Source: Agriotes lineatus | Taxonomy: Eukaryota > Arthropoda > Insecta > Coleoptera > Elateridae | Assembly: GCA_940337035.1 (NCBI GenBank) | Contig: CALNHX010001056.1 | Location: 1-64,000 of the forward strand | DNA: 64,000 nt | Direction: 5' to 3' | Part shown: one piece after another, positions 62,391-64,000 of the stretch | Numbering within the stretch: position 1 is the first letter of the stretch | Layout: the number at the start of each line of letters is the position of its first letter | The notes under the pieces: model-generated | What the model saw: only the letters and a program-made list of their open reading frames with translations | Database searches by the model: none | Told to the model about the DNA's origin: nothing | Made by a program: the position numbers and the translations under genes

Positions 62391-63702
62391 TATTATCATC
62401 AAAAGGGGTTACCGTTGGCTAATCTCTCAAAATCAAACCTAACATAGCTACTTGGATACAATTGCCTGCCGACCAGCTCAGTACGAAGACGGCGTGTGAC
62501 AGTTCTATGAACGAAATATGCAAAACGGGCGCCAACGGTATTTTTAACAAAATAAGCAAGTGTATCCAGGCAGGAGAACGAGAATCCGTAAACTCAGTAG
62601 CACAAACAATCTGAAAGAAAGCACAACTCAAACATCGGTAGCAGTAACAAATAATAAATAAACACAATAAAATATCACAGTATAATTGGCATTTAAAATA
62701 TCACAATACAATCGACAAAGCATAACTCTTAATATGAATGCGTCACAATTTACCAATATCTGCATAACAACAAAAATAATGGTTGAGCGGACGTTATGGA
62801 AAATCAGAACTTAAATTGCCGCAAGCCGAGAAGCGGCAGCGCACACTCGCGAACGGACATGTCATAAAATAATTATCTAAATACAGTCTAAAGTACAACC
62901 TGTTAGCGGCTTCCGTCGAGCACTTTCAGCATGCTTATCAAGAGTCCAGGCGTGCTGAAGATCTCCCTGAGAACACGCAGCAAGCCAAGGTCGCACATCG
63001 AAGATAGCGGCGGCGACAGCTGCCTCCTTGAAATTCAGAAAAACTGCACATTCGAACTGAATTGCCCAAAACTGCTTATGTAGACTGATTTAACCAAGAC
63101 TGAATTGTCCGGACAGATTACTCGAATTTTCGCCCACGGCTGCTTGTTCGAATTCCGCCCAAGACGGCTTGTTCGAATTCCGCCCAAGACGGCTTGTTAG
63201 AATTGTGCCCAAGACGGCTTGTCAGAATTGTGCCCAAGACGGCTTGTTAGAATTGTGCCCAAGACGGCTTGCTAGGGAAAACGAAATCCAGAATAAATGC
63301 ATGCAACCCTTTGGTAAACGACCAACAAAATAAAACGGAACTTACCCCGGGTGAACTGGGCAAACGAGCATCGAAGGCTAGATGCGGCATGGCGTAGAAT
63401 AAAATCTCACATGCTTCGCTTTGCAGCGAGGCCCCAAAGCTCCCATAACTAACAAAATGTAGCCGCAAGACAAAGCGGATCACCAAAGCCAGCATAAAAC
63501 ATCTTCGCCGCGTTCCGTCAAACCAAAAGGGACGCGCTCAGCCAAAAGAATGCGGCCTCGAGAGCGCTCCGACCTCACGCTGTCGAGCAAGGCCAAAATC
63601 ATGCCTGAACGATACGATAACAAGCCCCACAGAAATCGCAAATTAACGAAGGCGTAAATCTAGCAATGCAGAACTACAGGGAGTAACAAAATAACCGTAA
63701 CA
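62391..63702 (-). mobile_element. Probable LTR of an antisense LTR retrotransposon
   Basis: On the minus strand the sequence TGTTACGG starts at 63702, directly after a polypurine run AAGGGGGGAGT (complement of 63703-63713). That is the expected junction of a polypurine tract with a 3' LTR. The LTR end is not identified; it may be cut by the satellite at 62391. It contains a 25-bp tandem repeat. No coding region seen. Confidence 0.55.
63122..63275. repeat. 25-bp tandem repeat, five to six units
   Basis: Units of GCCCAAGACGGCTTGTT plus GAATTC or AGAATTGT recur exactly every 25 bp (starts near 63150, 63175, 63200, 63225, 63250), with the outermost units degenerate. Confidence 0.9.
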
Positions 63703-64000
63703 ACTCCCCCCTTACCAGAACAGAAAAATTTCGCAGAAATTTTTCTACGCTAAGATCAATAGTACGCACATTCGCTCAGCCAAGGACGACAAAGTTGATC
63801 AAAAACCAGATGAAAAATCTCAACCATAATTACAATAGAAAACCCAAACCCACACCACAATACAGCAACTGCCCGTGAAGACGGTAGTGACTCCAGGAGA
63901 AGCCCGAGACCAGATCAACCCCACGACAGGGATCGAGACTGCTCGTCGCTGCTGGATCTAAACGCTGCGCCGGTGAACAGTCCCGTAGCAACCCATCGCA
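63703..64000 (-). other. Polypurine tract and internal end of the LTR element
   Basis: Begins with the polypurine run at 63703-63713. The remainder up to the window edge shows no clear pol or env motif in a single frame; it would be the 3' untranslated part of the element. Confidence 0.4.

Overview
The window looks like repeat-rich, AT-rich nuclear DNA of an arthropod, most likely an insect. I recognise no host single-copy gene. Nearly everything interpretable is mobile DNA: CR1/Jockey-, Jockey- and RTE-type LINEs, a Penelope-like element, a Helitron relic, a mariner relic, LTR-type sequence, a Maverick/Polinton and a satellite array. A beetle is possible but cannot be proved from this sequence.

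Layout. 1-5710: degenerate repeats, an internally deleted mariner (725-1266), a GIY-YIG relic (about 1567-1848), and a 3.4 kb terminal-inverted-repeat transposon (2345-5710) that carries two exons of a DUF4806-like gene. 5711-14556: one CR1/Jockey-type LINE, split by a TG...CA element (8784-14064, 4-bp target duplication), which is itself split by an RTE LINE flanked by a 260-bp target duplication. 14557-22990: a hairpin, a PHD-like transposase relic and a decayed antisense Jockey LINE (about 16500-20340), then 2.6 kb with nothing recognisable. 22990-24140: antisense Helitron Rep/helicase relic. 24252-27180: antisense Penelope-like element with an open ORF and 304-bp direct repeats at both ends.

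27181-44290 is the main object: a 17.1 kb Maverick/Polinton (adintovirus-like) element with inverted repeats of about 440 bp. Minus strand: a protein-primed family-B DNA polymerase, a 241-aa unknown, an FtsK/HerA packaging ATPase, a DUF8207-type protein, a 127-aa protein, an rve integrase with one nonsense codon, and a 105-aa protein. Plus strand: a PLA2-domain protein with a fresh 240-bp internal duplication, an adenain-like protease, small ORFs, minor and major capsid proteins, a 167-aa conserved protein and a Pro-rich ORF with one in-frame stop. Together these cover replication (polymerase), integration (integrase), capsid building and maturation (capsid proteins, protease), genome packaging (ATPase) and possibly membrane breach (PLA2 domain). 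An RTE fragment has inserted directly in front of the major capsid gene. The element also carries a tRNA-Leu(UAA) gene and clusters of host-factor-like motifs: tandem p53-type decamers, nuclear-receptor half-sites and SOX-like palindromes.

44291-62390 is an 18.1 kb satellite that starts at the last base of the right Polinton terminus. It is built of 9-bp GGGAC-type units in 36-bp groups with kilobase-scale higher-order duplications. Its long ORFs on both strands are by-products of the 9-bp period. 62391-64000 looks like the LTR and internal end of an antisense LTR retrotransposon.
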